Assembly (NCBI GenBank): GCA_040757835.1
Contig: JBFLWJ010000004.1
Coordinates: 171,062 to 235,061, forward strand
Reading direction: 5' to 3'
Length of the DNA: 64,000 nt
Origin: Actinomycetota bacterium
GTDB lineage: Bacteria; Actinomycetota; Geothermincolia; Geothermincolales; RBG-13-55-18
Shown here: positions 63,988-64,000 of the stretch, piece by piece
How the letters are laid out: each line of letters opens with the position of its first letter
Position numbering within the stretch: position 1 is the first letter of the stretch
Notes under the pieces: generated by a model
Told to the model about the DNA's origin: nothing
The model's input: the letters and a program-made list of their open reading frames with translations, nothing else
Database searches by the model: none
Position numbers and translations under genes: made by a program

Positions 63988-64000
63988 AACACTACTATGG
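63982..64000 (+). CDS. Start of a gene running off the window
   Basis: ATG 63982 with AAAGGAGAGG at ideal spacing starts a frame (M-V-N-T-T-M) cut by the window end. No family can be assigned from six codons. Its AT-rich context is shared with the secreted protein upstream. Confidence 0.45.

Overview
The window is GC-rich over about 62 kb and then drops abruptly to AT-rich DNA in the last 1.5 kb. Gene content and order point to a deep-branching member of the Actinomycetota, probably anaerobic and uncultured. The marks are a CarD-type RNA polymerase regulator beside ispD and ispF, lysS directly before clpC, radA followed by disA, Rho with a zinc-type L31, and many GTG/TTG starts behind strong Shine-Dalgarno sequences. 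I could not run a phylogeny, so the lineage is an inference. No rRNA, tRNA or CRISPR array was recognised.

Positions 1-24463 are mostly conserved housekeeping DNA. They hold a cyclic-2,3-diphosphoglycerate gene pair, a transaldolase-like aldolase, rho-rpmE-DUF1385-prfA-prmC, and a secreted M23 peptidase. On the minus strand is an ADP-forming acyl-CoA synthetase with its DRTGG partner. Then follow greA, lysS, clpC, a nucleotidyltransferase/ribbon-helix-helix pair that looks like a toxin-antitoxin module, radA, disA, carD, a PIN-TRAM protein, ispD and ispF.

Positions 24460-60210 are accessory. They lie between ispF and gltX, which are neighbours in Bacillus-type genomes. First comes a TetR-controlled acyl-CoA cluster (ligase, SCP-like thiolase, two acyl-CoA dehydrogenases, nitroreductase, 2[4Fe-4S] ferredoxin), then dehydrogenase/hydrolase/flippase genes. 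Next are two tandem members of an unrecognised zinc-knuckle family, whose third member sits at 59133. A QueG-like Fe-S protein, a second thiolase and small hypothetical genes follow. A large phosphate-starvation locus completes the block: alkaline phosphatase, a PhoB/PhoR pair, two stand-alone PhoR-like ATPase-domain proteins, and two complete tandem pstSCAB-phoU operons.

Positions 60315-64000 hold gltX, a cysteine-rich membrane protein, and an AT-rich segment. That segment encodes a secreted repeat protein behind a promoter whose spacer is built from simple repeats, and ends at the first codons of another gene.

The most unusual signals are four. (1) Arrays of 7-bp repeats at 11-bp spacing (Pho-box-like) precede the phosphatase and lie directly after the stops of phoR and of each ATPase fragment, suggesting repeated duplication of a phoR 3' end plus Pho box. 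(2) A three-member protein family is built from an internal duplication of a CxxC zinc knuckle plus an alpha/beta domain. (3) Perfect or near-perfect 100-bp palindromic elements sit exactly between stop codons. (4) A promoter candidate may be phase-variable.
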